From the NCBI GenBank assembly GCA_014058105.1, contig JACGCM010002435.1, forward strand, positions 2,294,001 through 2,358,000: a stretch of 64,000 nt of DNA. The letters run 5' to 3'. This DNA comes from Kingdonia uniflora. Taxonomy: Eukaryota; Streptophyta; Magnoliopsida; Ranunculales; Circaeasteraceae. How positions within the stretch are numbered: the stretch's first letter is position 1; every line of letters begins with the position of its first letter. The translations under genes and the position numbers were made by a program. Of the stretch, positions 47,473 through 59,960 are shown one piece after another. The notes under the pieces are model-generated. The model was not told the DNA's origin. It saw nothing but the letters and a program-made list of their open reading frames with translations, and did not search any database.

Positions 47473-48640
47473 TCATTATACTAGGGTAACTATGTTTTTC
47501 TTTTCTAGATAAGAAATCTTGAATAGAGTTGACTTCTGTTTTTGTTGTTGTAATGATATCATTAGTGGGATTTCTAAATTTTTGACTCGATATGTTAGTA
47601 TTTTAGAGCTAAAATTGACTTAACCAACATATTACATTTGTAGACCACCATGATATAGTGACATAACATCTTTTTCACAATTTTTTTTTTTTTGCTTCGT
47701 AGATTGGCACTGATATTTTTTTTTGACAAAATACTGGTTGCAAGAGTCTTCTAGCCCTTTCAGGTATATTTATTCTTGGCGTATACGAATATTTTACATT
47801 TGACCATACTACATGTCGAGTAGCATTTGGTAGTATAGGGTTGCAACTTCTGGATATTTATACTTACGCTATAAAATTATACTTAATCAGGTGTTAATAT
47901 TTGTAGTTGTTGAGATTTATATATATTATCAACCCTCGAAGTTGATATGACCTTAATGTGATATCCACTTGTCGTGCGATTTGTGCGAATTTCATAATCT
48001 TAGGAATTAGGGGTGTGTTGTGTGTATACTGGCCCTAAGCGTTCTCAAACTGAAAGATTACGTTATTTACTTGAGTGTTAATAAATTGTATATGTTTTCT
48101 AGCAGGTACAAAATGGAAATGTCCAATTAATAGGGGAAGTACTGCCAAAATTTTGGTAGGATTTCTCTTATTTGATTTGTTTTCGTGTAGGACTCTGATA
48201 TAGATGTGACGCGTCATTTGATTTTTTATATTTTCATTTTCATAATGTGTACTTCATTTTTTTTTATCTTTTGGTTTACAATTATTTTTATATGTTGTGG
48301 TTGAGGTTGTAACAATTTGAATTTTTTTTTGCTTCACGTAGTTTCTTAACAATTATGGGAGAGATACAGGCAAGTGTTTATTATACGTAGAGATATTATT
48401 CGTGTGTCGATGGTTCCATGTTTAGTACGTAAGAGGTTGGATAATTAATTTGAATGTCCAAGTTATATTTAGTTATTAAACAATAATTTTTAATGTTCTA
48501 GGTGGATTGAGACATTATTTATTTATATAAGATTGGTGTTTGTGGAACTTTGTAATTAAATTGTTCTCTTTTAAATTAACTTATGGTTGATAAATAATTT
48601 GTACTATCTAAATGGGGCGTAATTCAAATTGCAAAAATAC
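47473..48640. other. CACTA 3' non-coding region
   Basis: AT-rich, no gene. Contains poly(T) runs near 47685 and 48255. Confidence 0.5.
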
Positions 48641-48654
48641 TACATTTAGCATCC

Positions 48655-49170
48655 TTCTTTAGGGATGATTTTTCTGTCACTATTAATATTGGCTAATAAA
48701 AAAAATTGGCGCCATTCTTTTAGAGACAAATAAATCCATCTCAAATATTGTGTATTAGAGACAGAATGATCCATCCCCAATAATATTGACATTAGCGAGA
48801 AAATTTGATGTCATACTTTTAGAGACAAGCAAATCCGTCTCAAATGTTGTGTATTAGAGACAGAATAATCCGTCCCCAATAATATTGGCGCTGGCGGGAA
48901 AATTTAGCGCAATACTTTTAGGGACAAACAAATTCGTCTATAATATTATGTATTAGGGACGGTTGTACTCCGTTCCTAAAGGAGTTGAAAAACAAAGACT
49001 TTTAGATACAGATTTTTGGCATCTCTAACATCGTCCTTAATAGTATTAGAAATGAATGTGTCCGTCCCTAATGTATTTAGGATGCCACCCTAAAGGGACA
49101 AAAATTTTCCATCTCTGAAGACGTCTCTAATAGCTGTAGGGACGGATTAGTAGCCTTTTGGGACACTTTT
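48655..49170. repeat. CACTA right subterminal repeats
   Basis: At least seven copies of TTAGRGACRRA/TTAGGGACGG and CCGTCCCTAAT-like units on both strands, matching those at 41650-41905. Confidence 0.8.
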
Positions 49171-49206
49171 TTGCCATCCCTAATGGTAGTGCTTCTTTTA
49201 GTGTGT

Positions 49207-52200
49207 AATCCCACAAAATCGTCGATTATCACTCCTCATATCTCGTAATGTGCATTCGACTACCTCTATACAGTGTTTGTGCTACATTGGAACCTCGTCC
49301 CATATAATAAGTTTTGCTTCTCTAAACAACTCTACTTGAATTGATTGCTTATTAAAACCACATTTCGAATTCTCTAACACATTTATTGGTATCTTGAATA
49401 TGGAATGTGTAGTTCCACCTCCATCAAGTAGCAACGATGCAATACCTGAGCTAGCTACCATAATAACAATATCTCCCTCTTTTTGGAAAGTACCGGTAAT
49501 AGCATTGTAAACAAAAGTCTTACCAGTAACAGCTGGTCCATTCAAGAAGAAAAGATGTTCGTGGTTGTTAGCCACAAAATCCACAACCATGTTATAAGCT
49601 TGCGCCTGTACATTATTTAACCAATTCACATTTGAAATGGTATGTGCAAATTGTTCATCATACTAGAATTGTCTTTGTTCCCATATAAGTCTATTCCCAT
49701 TTACGGTATGCCAAATTCCTATTGGTAATGGCATTTTAGGGTAATCTTTGAAAGTTCTACCAAACTCATATAACAATTCATCTAATAGATACAAACCATA
49801 ATCTTTAATCTGATCTTTTATCATAATTTCAATGTGAAATTGGGTTTAAATTTTGTAGGCAAGATCATCACAAATATGTTTCCAATACTTGTTCCATAAC
49901 TTCTCTATTGAACTAAGTTTGGATAAAATAATGGTAAACAATCTTCTCAACTAATATCCAGTTTTTATGACTGCGGCTTCCTCTAAACAATTAACCCATT
50001 CTTTATCATCTTCAAGTAGTCCCATCGCAGTACATATTGTATTGAATGTGTCATACAAAATGTCGTTGTAAGTATGCAAACATTCAAAAGATGTTGGTCC
50101 TTTAACAACAATTAGAAGTAATTGTATGTAGTATCTCTCCCTAGAGTTTGGGCTTGCATAGTATATTCGACCAATTGCAAACTTATGTTGTTGTTTTCTA
50201 TTTGTCCAAACTTTTTGACCATTATTACCATGCCACACATAGTGTTAAGGAAATTGTCAGTATGTAAATGCCCGGGCGTCATCATGTTCAGCACAATATT
50301 CAAAAAATGTTGTTATAGATGTTTTCTCATCAGCTGCTAGAGCACGAATAAAGGACATAGATTCCCGTGTATTAAAAATAACGTGATGCATCCCTGGTAA
50401 ATGCAATGCCAATCGTACTACATTAGGTTTCTCTTGATGTAGATGAAAACTAAAATGTCACCAAGCCCCTTCTAGAGGTCCGATATATCGAGAATCGAGA
50501 TACTGTTGTATTTCGTTCAACACGATCACCATAGTTGCCCGATCATGACCTTTGTAGATGTACTTGTGAATTTATTTGAGATATTGAAGACCCGCATAAA
50601 TTTCTACATTGATAGGACAATTAAATAGCTTAGACAGTTAAGGGTTATATGGTACAACATCTCTGTTATCAACCATTTTCCCTTTAATGATATATGTTTT
50701 AGTTGTTGGTCGTCGTCTATAAACATGATAGCCGTCGCTACCCATGGTTGTTTCTTCAGCATATTATCAAGGATATCGCTTTATGCACTGACCATTATCC
50801 ATACACGGGGATTGCATGTTAGCAAGGCCACATAGTCCATGAATCATACACTTCATTAGGGTCCTAAAGAGTGTGGGATTCATCATTTTATTAGGAATTT
50901 TGGCACATACGATCTGATCAACCTACAATATCATCTAAATTTTATCCTCACGACTCAGGAAGAACAAAGCATGAATATGTGATAAGCCACATTTTAGGAA
51001 CTCAATGGTCCAAACATGTGCAACACATATTCCAAGAACATGATTTTCTGTAACTTTCTTTAACAAAGCCTTCATCTTTAACTTGAAAACACAGGCAACT
51101 AAATCCAGTCAATCGTAGATAGATTGGTTAGGTAAGAGTGCATTTGTAATTTTAGGCCAGTTTGGATTAGCTGTTATTGTAAAAAAGATATCCGGGTAGT
51201 TATTGTAAGGGATGATCGCCAATGAATCCTGATATATTTCATACATATTCCTTGCACTGCCAGTATACGATGAGGGCAAAATAACACGTTGCCCAACTTG
51301 ATCAGGTTGTAATCCATCCATCACAATATCAGTTTGTCCACCATATAGGTCAGAACGAAGATCACCTTGCTTATCACTGACATATCAAAGTCGATTTTGC
51401 TCTCTTGATGCCCATGTGTCTACTATAAATTGTTAAAATTATTTTTCCGCTCTTAGGATTGGTGAATATTATGTTGGACATTCGAATAGGCGATAACAAT
51501 AGTATTCCCATTGTGTATGTATGCGCCACATTCTACTGCTTTAAGTGGATTGACCACCCAAGCTGTCCAGTAGGGAAAAGAAGAACATAATACAGCGGAA
51601 GGTAAGCAGAGTGGCATTCACTAATACGCATCAAACCTTGTTTTGCCTTAAGATAAACAATAACGTCCCTCACAGTACTAATTTTTGAGCCATCTCCTGA
51701 AAAAATAACTGCAATTTCATTAGTTGATGGAAAATTGTATTTACAATGACCTGTCGAAGCACTACAATATAAATACGCTGGCAAATTAAAATTTTCATCT
51801 TCACCCGTTGCGCCTTCTAATACCTCATATGCGCGATAATATAACTCACAGAATGGGTTACTTTGGAGTAAAGTGTCTTTAATAATTTTTAGTACATCTC
51901 TTCTTAAATGTGGGATTCTTCTCTGGCAGGTATGAAGAGCTGCATTGGGGTTGCAGATGTATGGTTGTGCATACATCGCTTCTTGACCCTAATTTGGAAG
52001 CAGTGCACCTATTCGATGGTGCAACTCACCATGGATAACAAAGGAAGATGGTCATCTCCCAAAAATTACTCGATCATCTATTGTAACCCCAAAACTCATA
52101 AATATGATGGTTGCATTATAGTATCGAATGTACTTCCAAAATGACCTTGAACGTGGTTTATTTCCATCGTACAATTCTTGTAACTCATTTGGCAATTGAT

Positions 52201-52260
52201 CGAGGTTTGGAACCCTAATTTTACCTTATAGACGGCATTGTCCAAATCGGGGGATGCAGA
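49207..52260 (-). pseudogene. Helitron RepHel protein: Helitron N domain, HUH Rep and helicase N-terminal half
   Basis: Leftwards: NELQELYDG, FWKYIRYYNATIIFMSFG, HHRIGALLPN; 51976-51533 (RIPHLRRDV, HSAYLPLYYVLLFPTG); 51324-51109 (GQRVILPSSYTGSARNMYE, YPDIFFTITANPNWP); the Rep motif SHIHALFFL with intact His-x-His at 50971-50979; ANMQSPCMDNGQCIKRYP; and YIYKGHD (about 50550-50570), the region of the catalytic Tyr. Then the helicase: [11 protein letters not shown], Walker A GPAVTGKT (about 49520-49540), [20 protein letters not shown] and Walker B-like LIIWDEVPM (49282). It ends at the CACTA insertion. Rolling-circle initiator and SF1B helicase in one protein. Stops at several places (for example 50948-50880, 50640, 49680) inactivate it. 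Confidence 0.92.
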
Positions 52261-52494
52261 TCAAAGAGACCGTTAGTCGTTTATCCCTAAAATGAAGTGC
52301 AGAAAATTAGTTGTATGTCAAGTATTTATCACTTTCTAAACATAAATATAAAAAAAATCATGCTAGATTAAAAAATAAAATAACTGAATCGAAGCATATT
52401 TAGGGGTTCCTTCAAAGAGAAAATTTTGAGAAAGTATGGTGTTTTGAATAACTTAAGATTATCAATACACCCAAATTTAGCATTTAGAATGGAT
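52261..52494 (-). other. Helitron 5' untranslated region, proximal part
   Basis: 52296-52494 match 39061-39266 of the neighbouring Helitron-type element. The match resumes at 62971 after the Copia insertion. Confidence 0.75.
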
Positions 52495-52499
52495 CATCA

Positions 52500-52564
52500 T
52501 CAAATTAAATACATAGGTCGTTGTCGAATGACCCGACAGCTAAACAATTCACATAGGATGGATC
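52500..52564. other. Rearranged LTR edge
   Basis: Between the two CATCA copies lies a stray LTR piece (AGGTCGTTGTCGAATGACCC...ACAATTCAC) and a second copy of the target (AGGATGGATCATCA). The first ~13 bp of the left LTR are lost. Best read as a template-switch or conversion scar. Confidence 0.6.
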
Positions 52565-53666
52565 ATCACTTGAGACTAATTAATTTCGATTAATTTAGGT
52601 CTAAAACAAAAGGTCTGAATTCTTTTGAATTAATGGTCTAACCTTAACCTAATTCAAATTGATTCGATTAACTAATGTCAACAAGCAATTGGAAATTAAA
52701 CACAAGACCAAAGATTTTTAACCTTGTGGGAAACCTTTCTCATAAGAAAAACCCATAGGTCGCTATCGAATCACCCAACAGCTAAACAATCCACTATTGA
52801 AAGCAAATTATAAGAACTTAATCACTTACAGGCTCGATAAGCACATCTCATGGTTATCTTTCTTCTAATCAAGCTTCTTGCAATCGATTCCACGTACTCG
52901 CAACACCTCGCTCCAATCTCTCGTCGAAGCTTTCAATCTAGAATCCTACAAGTTTTTTAAATCATGATTTTGGTTTCTTGATCAATGATTGATTCAAGTT
53001 TGAGTTGTTAGTTCTCTCTTGAATCTCTCAAAGAAATTTCCCCTCTCACAAAAATACAAACAGTTAAAAAATAGGTTTTCAAAAAGTTAAGAAATGAAAA
53101 AAGAAAAGTTGTCTTATATAGAAAAATAGAAAGCCCGACCTCTGTTCGAATAGAAATAAAATCTATTCGAGCAAAATTATTATTATTCAAATACACCAAA
53201 AATATATTCTAACAAATAAAGGCCTAAGACAATTTGTTCGAATAGAGAAAGAGTTTATTCGAACAAAACAAGTTTTATTCGAACAAAACAAAATCCTATT
53301 CGAACAACAAAGTTTCGTGAAAAAGTATTAGAACAAAGAAATAGTCTATTCGAATAAAAATTGTTCTGAGAGAAAATATTCGAATAGATACAAAATTTTA
53401 TTTGAACAATGTCTTATTCGAATAGAACAAAAGGTTGTTCGAATAGAGACCTATTTTTCTTAAATAAGACATATCACTTTCTTTTTATATTCAGTAAAAT
53501 ACTATGGGCTTGACATTTAGAGCAAAGAGATAGAAACCAACTTACCTGTTCAGTGACAGTCCAACTATAGTCGCTCCATGTGCACTTGCTGACGATAGAT
53601 AACCACGAGGTAGTGCTGACACCTATTCTAGACACTAAATGAAACAAACTCCAAATAGATATTTCA
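52565..53666 (-). repeat. 3' LTR of the Sirevirus-type element
   Basis: About 1.1 kb; ends TTTCA (plus strand) at 53666, i.e. begins TGAAA on the element strand. U3 carries the TATTCGAATA-type array (about 53145-53450), then a TATA-like TATATAAG (minus strand, 53113-53120). Confidence 0.88.
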
Positions 53667-54497
53667 ATCTCCGCATTTGGTTCATTTTGTTTCAAAACTA
53701 GAACTATAGGTAATAAAAGAAAATTATAACTCGATAGATTGATTGACTCACTGAACATCCATTCTTAAAAGCATATCCTCTGAAATCCCTGTACACTAAA
53801 CAAGATACATCACCTAACCGTTCATATTTAAAATAAGTAATTCAAAAAACAAATATTACTTACCTGGTTTACCTGTCAGGAGCATCTCTCTCCCTTTTTG
53901 GCACAGAAGAACAAAGGGTAAGTAAACAAAGAAGAGATGAAAGAAAAACCATATGAGGAACGCCAAAATCGGAACATAAGACTCAACTAAGCCAAAAGCT
54001 TTATTGATGTCCTCCCGGCAAATATGAAACTCCAAACCATCAATCGACACCTGAAAGCTTCTGTCATCATCCGTTCCACAGACATTTCGAAGAGAAGCAT
54101 AGAACAGTCAAACTAATCTAGAAAAACAATGCATCTGGGGCCGCATAATACCAGTCCAACCATGAGAGAAAAATGTATCAAAGATCTACAAGAATTCAGG
54201 GTAGTGCAGATGTAACTCCTCATCTAGTGGCACTTCCCGCTAATAATTCTTGAACTTAAACCCGTGTCTTGGAGTTGACCAGGCGGGGGGGTTAGGATGC
54301 ATGTTGTGATTCCCCCCATCATTATCTTGTGACACTGCACGAGACCCCTCAGCACCACTAGCTCTTCCTCGACGAGAACCCAGAGGGATAGAATTGCTAG
54401 GACCTGTCCTGGTGCCTCGCTTTGTCCTACCCCATTTAGACACACCGCTTGGAGCGGGAATGGGGGACGTAGCCTCAGAGCGTTTATTCCAAGCCAT
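53474..54497 (-). pseudogene. Extra ORF downstream of pol in the Sirevirus-type element
   Basis: Same strand as pol. The ATG at 54497 opens MAWNKRSEATSPIPAPSGVS, a basic Pro/Ser/Gly/Arg-rich N-terminus, to FKFKNY at 54240. After a TAG come REVPLDEELHLHYPEFL, FDTFFSHGWTGIMRPQMHCF, LFYASLRNVCG and VSIDGLEFHICREDINKAFGL (54050-54000). This pattern (W/F-rich, 'RLV-LFYASLR ... G-E-F---REDIN-AFGL') resembles the plant 'putative transposon protein' domain seen in gag-like proteins. A possible intron follows (hydrophobic stretch 53990-53890). Sireviruses often carry an env-like ORF here; this protein is instead a globular domain with no convincing signal peptide. The 3' limit is approximate, since the reading runs into the LTR. 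Confidence 0.5.
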
Positions 54498-55244
54498 AGT
54501 AAATAATCTGTACAAAAGAATCTGTAGTCAAACACATATCCAACAACCCCAAACAACCCACACAACCTGCAAGAAATCAAAACACCACTTCCCCAAACTC
54601 AACCTATACGGTTAAGCAGGGGAACCCAATGAATCAGAAATACCAATTCTTCACCACTTCGATCAAGCAACACCCAATTCTTCGTCAATTAAACCCATAA
54701 TATCCTCCAACAAGAATATACATACCGAAACACAGTCAGAAACCCCAATTCGAAATATACTAACTAATGCACACCCCAATCACCTACAAAAAAATACCCA
54801 TGTCCACAGAATCCAATTTCAATAATGCAAACAATCAAACACCCAAAAATCATAAACCAGATTCTTCAATCACAAATACGAAGCAACAAACCCAATTCCA
54901 AGCACCAACTGATATAGTCGCAATAGGAAGAACAAATTAAGCAAGAAACTTAAAAGAGAGAGAGTAAAAGCTTACCAAGCCAATGATGGAAGAGAGGGTG
55001 ATTTCAACACAAAACTAGGGAAAAACTATCAAGATTAGACCACAAAATTGGAATGCCAAACTTTAAATTTGTCATAGAGAAGCAGTGGAATCATGCAACT
55101 CAGAGATTTACCGTCTAATCGAGTACATAATCGAGCATAGAGAGAGGAGAATCACAATGGAAGTGGAGAAGCTCAAGTCGGTGTGAGAGAGAGAGAGAGT
55201 ATGTGAGAAAAAAAAAACAAGTTTCTGGTTTTGTAAATAAACTT

Positions 55245-55400
55245 AACATACGAAATGTATTCGAATAACTATATATGTATTCGAGTAGATAAATCACTGA
55301 GGTGATGTATTCGAATAACAAAAATTGTATTCGAATAAAATTATGCCTGAGGCAAAAATATTTGAATACACCAAAATTGTATTTGAACAATTGTTTTTTT
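55245..55400. repeat. Internal LTR-like palindrome block
   Basis: Contains GTATTCGAATA three to four times, TTCGAGTAGATA, and CTGAGGTGAT / GCCTGAGGC spacers. The same combination occurs in the LTR U3 regions (1-370, 53145-53450, 62460-62750). It lies about 0.75-0.9 kb upstream of the extra ORF start at 54497, on the element strand. Confidence 0.65.
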
Positions 55401-56755
55401 AGTTTTTTTTTAATGGAAACTAGAGGAAACAAAACAAAAAAACATAAAAAATAGTCAATACTCCCACTGTCTACTCTACACGAGAGACTAATCACATGGT
55501 ATATGAACAATATATAGAAAATCAGTCAATGTAAAAACCTGTCATAATAAGCATTTACTTAGTGTGTGTGTGTGCGTGCGCAGTCAACGTAAAACAGTAC
55601 CATGTAGTCAACAGAACGAGCAAACAGAAATAAGGAACTATAATGGATAGTTATCTCAACTTAGGCCTCTCATGGTGGTCACTCAAAATCACTGAGAATT
55701 GATTAGCAACCACTCTGCGTGAAATATGAATATGAATATAAAGTAACGGAAAAATCATATTTTATCAAAAGCGTCGCACTGTGAGCTGGAAGATCTTATG
55801 GAAAAGAACATCATTTATCATATATGGTGTTAAGTTAAAACTAATATATACTCCCTATCTTTACTCTCCACTAATATTGACTGCGCCTAACTCAAGATCA
55901 AATAGGTCTTTAAACAGGTTATAATGTAGGCACGGGTAGGCATATGATGGAGTGGGTGTTTTGTTGGCATTCTGAAACTACAGTTACACTAGCTCCCCTT
56001 CTCACTTGAAATCAAATTCACCGTTTGTAATTATCTTTCTTATTGAGTACACATAAAATAAAATACCTCTTCTCTTCCCCTTTTATTGACTCTAATTTGA
56101 GATAATAAATAAGTCATTAGGGGACTCATTGTATTCTTATATTCATCTTTTCCCTAAAAATCACACATATTTTTCTTTTTCTCCTTTTTATTTGTCTTCT
56201 CACTAAGAAGTCTCATAACAAATGGGTAAAAGGATAAAGGATTTGGACAAGAAATGAAAGGCATATTTTAAGGCACAAATAGCTACAAGTAGATAAAAAT
56301 ATGGTTAGAAATAACGAGGGCCAAAAATGGGAAGAAAAAAATGCCTATTATCACATCTTCGGTTGGACACTGTCACCTTTTCGCCTTGAGAGAAAATAAA
56401 AAAAATTTACTAGTATAACTTGACTTTGATGTTACCATTGACAATTGAGTAAGGAAATGAAATAAGATCAAAATGATGAGATCAAAAGAAGAGTAAATGT
56501 CATAACACTCGAAGCTAATAAAGAAGGTCAGATCCTTACATAACATTAGGTACGAAGTATCTACATGTATCCTCAAGTATGTTATCAATGAGTGCCTATC
56601 CATCTAAGCATGCAATAGCTGATTGTCGTGAAAAAGAAGTCTAAGTAAAAACCATACTGAATTGTCCTACCACTGAATTATAAATCATATCTGAAAGAAC
56701 ATATATCACAGTGATAATCTAACAAAAATAGTGTAAAGAGGAAGTAAAAGGCATA
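55401..56755. other. Sirevirus region between pol and the extra ORF
   Basis: AT-rich, without recognisable genes. A (TG)n run lies at 55563-55580. Probable pol 3' untranslated region. Confidence 0.5.
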
Positions 56756-57160
56756 CCTAATCAATGGAACAGACACCGATGGACCATCTCAGAAGTTCAA
56801 ACCTTATAGCATCTAATGGCCTGGTGAAAAAATCAGCTAACTGACTCTCTGTAGGATCATACTCAACACTGACTACCTTACGTTCAACAAGATCACGGAT
56901 AAAATGGAAATGAATGTCGATGTGCTTGGTTCTAGAATGTTGTTCACGATTCTTGGAAATGTTGATCGCACTTGTATTATCACAAAAAGCTGACCTCGTC
57001 CCCTAGACAATTCCATAATCATGTATAATATGTTTCATTCAAATGAGTTAAGTGCAACAACTACCCGCAGCAATATACTCCGCCTCTGCTATGGATTGAG
57101 AAATACCGTTCTGCTTCATACTTTGCCATGCCACAAGATTATTCCCAATATAATAATATC
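56756..57160 (-). pseudogene. Sirevirus RNase H, C-terminal part
   Basis: Minus-strand reading QSIAEAEYIAAGSCCTQLI, then TRSAFCDNTSAINISKN, EQHSRTKHIDIHFHFIRDLVE, YDPTESQLADFFTRPLDA, FELLRW-SIGVC. It carries the TKHIDI and ADFFTRPL blocks that end Copia pol proteins. A shift near 57165 separates it from the N-terminal part (57159-57245: GYFDADWAGNADDRKSTSG, catalytic Asp intact). Confidence 0.85.
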
Positions 57161-58230
57161 ATCCCGAAGTACTCTTCCTATCATCTGCATTACCTGCCCA
57201 ATCTGCATCAAAATACCCAATAACCTCAGAAGTTGTGCCATGTGAGTACCATAAACCAAAATTAGAAGTCCCACATACATAACGAATAATGCGTTTAACA
57301 GCCTGTAAATGATACTCTTTAGGACTACCTTGATAGCGAGCACAAATGTAGATACTAAACATGATATCAGGACGAGTAATAGTAAGATAAAGTAAACTAC
57401 CTATCATACTTCTATACATTTTCTGATCAACATCCTTACCTATAATTTCCTTACTTAACTTTGTTGTTGTACTCATGGATGTCCGAGCATGCTTTACAGA
57501 GGAGAAGCTAAATTTCTTCACAAAATCCCTTGGATACGTAGATTGAGAGATAAGCATCCCTTTCTCCAATTGACATATTTGGAGACCTAAAAAGTATGAT
57601 AGTTTCCCAACCATGCTCATTTCAAATTCACTTTTCATTAAAGCTGCAAAAGAAGTGGTTAGTGAATTCAAAGTATAACCAAAAACAATATCATCTACAT
57701 ATACCTGTGTGAAAAGCATTGCGCCTCCCTTACGTTGGATAAATAGTATTTTATCAACTCCCCCTCAAGAAGATCCCTTATCTTAGAGAAAATTGGAAAG
57801 TCGTTCATACCATGCTCGAGGAGCCAGCTTCAAACCATAAAGAGCCTTCTTGAAGTAGAAAACATGATCTGGATGATGAGGATCCTCAAACCCTTTTGGT
57901 TGGGACATATACACTTCTTCTTCTTCTAGGAGCCCATTCAGAAAAGTATTCTTCACTTCCATTTGATATAGCTTGAAGCGTTGATTATAAGCAAGAGCTA
58001 AAAGTAAGCGAATAGACTTAAGCCTTGTAGTAGGAGCAAATGTTTTAGCTACATCAACCCCTTTTACTTGATTGTACCCTTGGGCAACTAATCTAGCTTT
58101 GTTTTGAGTGACATTCCCAAATTCATCAAATTTGTTCTTATAGACCCATTTAGTTCCAATGATATTTATACTAGAAAGGCGTGGAACCAAATCCCACACA
58201 TTTTGACGTCAAAAATGACGAAGCTCATCC
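57159..58230 (-). pseudogene. Sirevirus reverse transcriptase and start of RNase H
   Basis: 58199-57783 is open: WDLVPRLSSINIIGTKWVYK, NKARLVAQGYNQVKGVD, TFAPTTRLKSIRLLLALA, YQMEVKNTFLNG (the first catalytic Asp of QMDVKSAFLNG is Glu), EEEVYMSQPKGFEDP, KALYGLKLAPRAWYERL. A short shift, then 57719-57159: YVDDIVFGYT (catalytic YVDD intact), EFEMSMVGKLSYFLGLQI, DFVKKFSFSS, YRSMIGSLLYLTITRPDI, PKEYHLQAVKRIIRYVCGTS and the RNase H start. The best-preserved enzyme in the window. One substitution in the active site and a few shifts make it inactive as found. Confidence 0.92.
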
Positions 58231-59448
58231 TATATTGCATGTAGCCAATATTCATCTGAGAGAGCTTCCTTCACAGTTATGGTTTCAATCACAGAAACAT
58301 AGCAAACATAATTTACCATCTCATGATATTGGCTTCTCATTTGAACACGAGAACTAGCATCCCCTATGATATCGGCATGTGAGTGATCCTTACGAACTTG
58401 ATACCATCTGAGTTGTAGTACAGTGGGGGCTGGAGGAGGTGGTAGAGCTGGGAGTGTTGGAGTAGGCAAAGGAGAAGCAACCTTTGATGTAGGGTTCATT
58501 GCAAAAACCTCACTAGTTGATGTCTCTGGATTTTCTGTTGTACTAACCTCTTCTCTAACATCTACAAAAATAATGGTGCAGGTATCATCCACAACCACAT
58601 TACATGACTCCATCATCACTTAGGTTCTCAAATTGTAAACTTGAAAAACTCTACTATTTGTTGAGTAGCCCAATAATATATATTCATCACTTTGAGAGTC
58701 AAATTTCCTAATGTTTTCTCGATCTCTAAAGATGAAGCATTTACTCCCAATAACCCAAAAGTAATTTACATTCTGCTTCTTTCCAAACCATAGTTCATAG
58801 GGCGTGTTTAAAGTATGTTGATAAAGATACACCTTATTGATAGTATAACACACGGTATGGATGGCCTCCCCCCAAAAGTGTGCAGGAAGATCCTTGTTGT
58901 GAAGTAAGACTCGTCTCATTTCTTGAAGAACTCTATTCTTCCTTTTTGTAATCCTATTTTATTGTGGAGTGATTGGAGCAAAGAATTCATGTTTAATCCT
59001 GTTAGAGGTGCAGTACTCGGTCACCCCAGTATCCTTAAACTCGCCTCTACGGTCAGTTCAAATTTTATTAATAGAGCAATCTTTCTCATTTTGAATTCGA
59101 AGCGATATACTACAGAACTCTTCAAAAGTATTAGACTTTTCTCAAAAGAGTTATCCAAGTATAACGAGAGAAATCATCCACCATTAACAAAATATACCGT
59201 TTACCTCCCAGAGATAAAGTTCTCATTGGACCCATCAAGTTCATATGTATTAGCTCAAGAATCCAAGTAGTAGCAATATTATTGGACTTCTTGTGAGAAC
59301 TCTTTATTTGCTTGCCAATTTGACATGGACCACACACCACATTACTCAGTCTTCCCAACTTTGGAACTCCCCGAATAAGCTCTTTTCTTGTAATCTTAAA
59401 CAAATCATTGAAGTTAATATATCCCAACCTTTGATGCCATAAGTCCAC
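58231..59448 (-). pseudogene. Sirevirus integrase
   Basis: Open 59448-59131: zinc block WHQRLGY (second His of the usual WHxRLGH is Tyr)...CGPCQIGKQ, then HMNLMGP (first catalytic Asp is Asn) and VDDFSRYTWI. After a shift: RTDRRGEF (second Asp retained), EYCTSNRIKHEFFAPITPQ, ERKNR-like block with Glu near 58935, and open 58919-58620: LLHNKDLPAHFWGEAIHTVC, YELWFGKKQNVNYF, KCFIFRDRENIRKFD, YILLGYSTNSRVFQVYNLRT. The 58619-58230 stretch (PLPTPTLPALPPPPAPTVLQ) is the Pro-rich linker to RT. Confidence 0.9.
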
Positions 59449-59484
59449 ATCACTTAGTTTAGCTTTGTTACATAGTATAGCTTC

Positions 59485-59960
59485 TTATTGTACAGCATAA
59501 CAATTGTCAGCGGTTCTAGCAGCATACATCACACGTTGTCCTTGGGAGTTCAATACATTGCAGCCACCTCTAGAAAAAGTAACAATGTGATCTGTATCAC
59601 ATAGCTGATTGATAATAAGAAGATTTGCTTTCAGCCCTTTAACCAAGAGAATATTATCAATCATTGGAGTACAAAGTCCTTTAGCCTTTCCCTTTCCTAC
59701 TACTGGAAATATGCTCCCATCACCAAAAGTAACATCGCCACCCTGAATATCTTTTAAGTGATTCAGCTTGGACTTATCACCAGTCATATGACGGGAACAA
59801 CTACTATCCATATACAACTGAACAGACTTGAAGGCATTCAAAGCAGTTAGTGCGACATTGCACCTTATATGAGGTACAAAATCTGACTTTCATACCCAAA
59901 TGCTTCGAAGAGTCCTTCGAGCTAGAGTTTCCTATGCGAGCCATCTAGACACATTCACAC
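59485..59960 (-). pseudogene. Sirevirus aspartic protease
   Basis: Minus strand 59841-59485: MDSSCSRHMTGDKSKL, GGDVTFGDGSIFPVVGKGK, NILLVKGLKANLLIINQLC, FSRGGCNVLNSQGQ. This is the standard Copia protease block, but the catalytic D-S/T-G reads D-S-S, so it is inactive. It is followed by the GAG-pre-integrase zinc region of integrase after a TAA. Confidence 0.88.

Noticed and set aside
53856..54050. Possible transmembrane protein (env-like) with a hydrophobic segment
   Set aside because: The hydrophobic stretch is more likely intronic (pyrimidine-rich, bounded by GT- and AG-like sites), and the upstream part resembles a soluble transposon domain.
55115..55510. Minus-strand ORF of 131 codons
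   Set aside because: Overlaps the palindrome block and AT-rich DNA, with Phe/Leu/Tyr-rich low-complexity translation and no family features.
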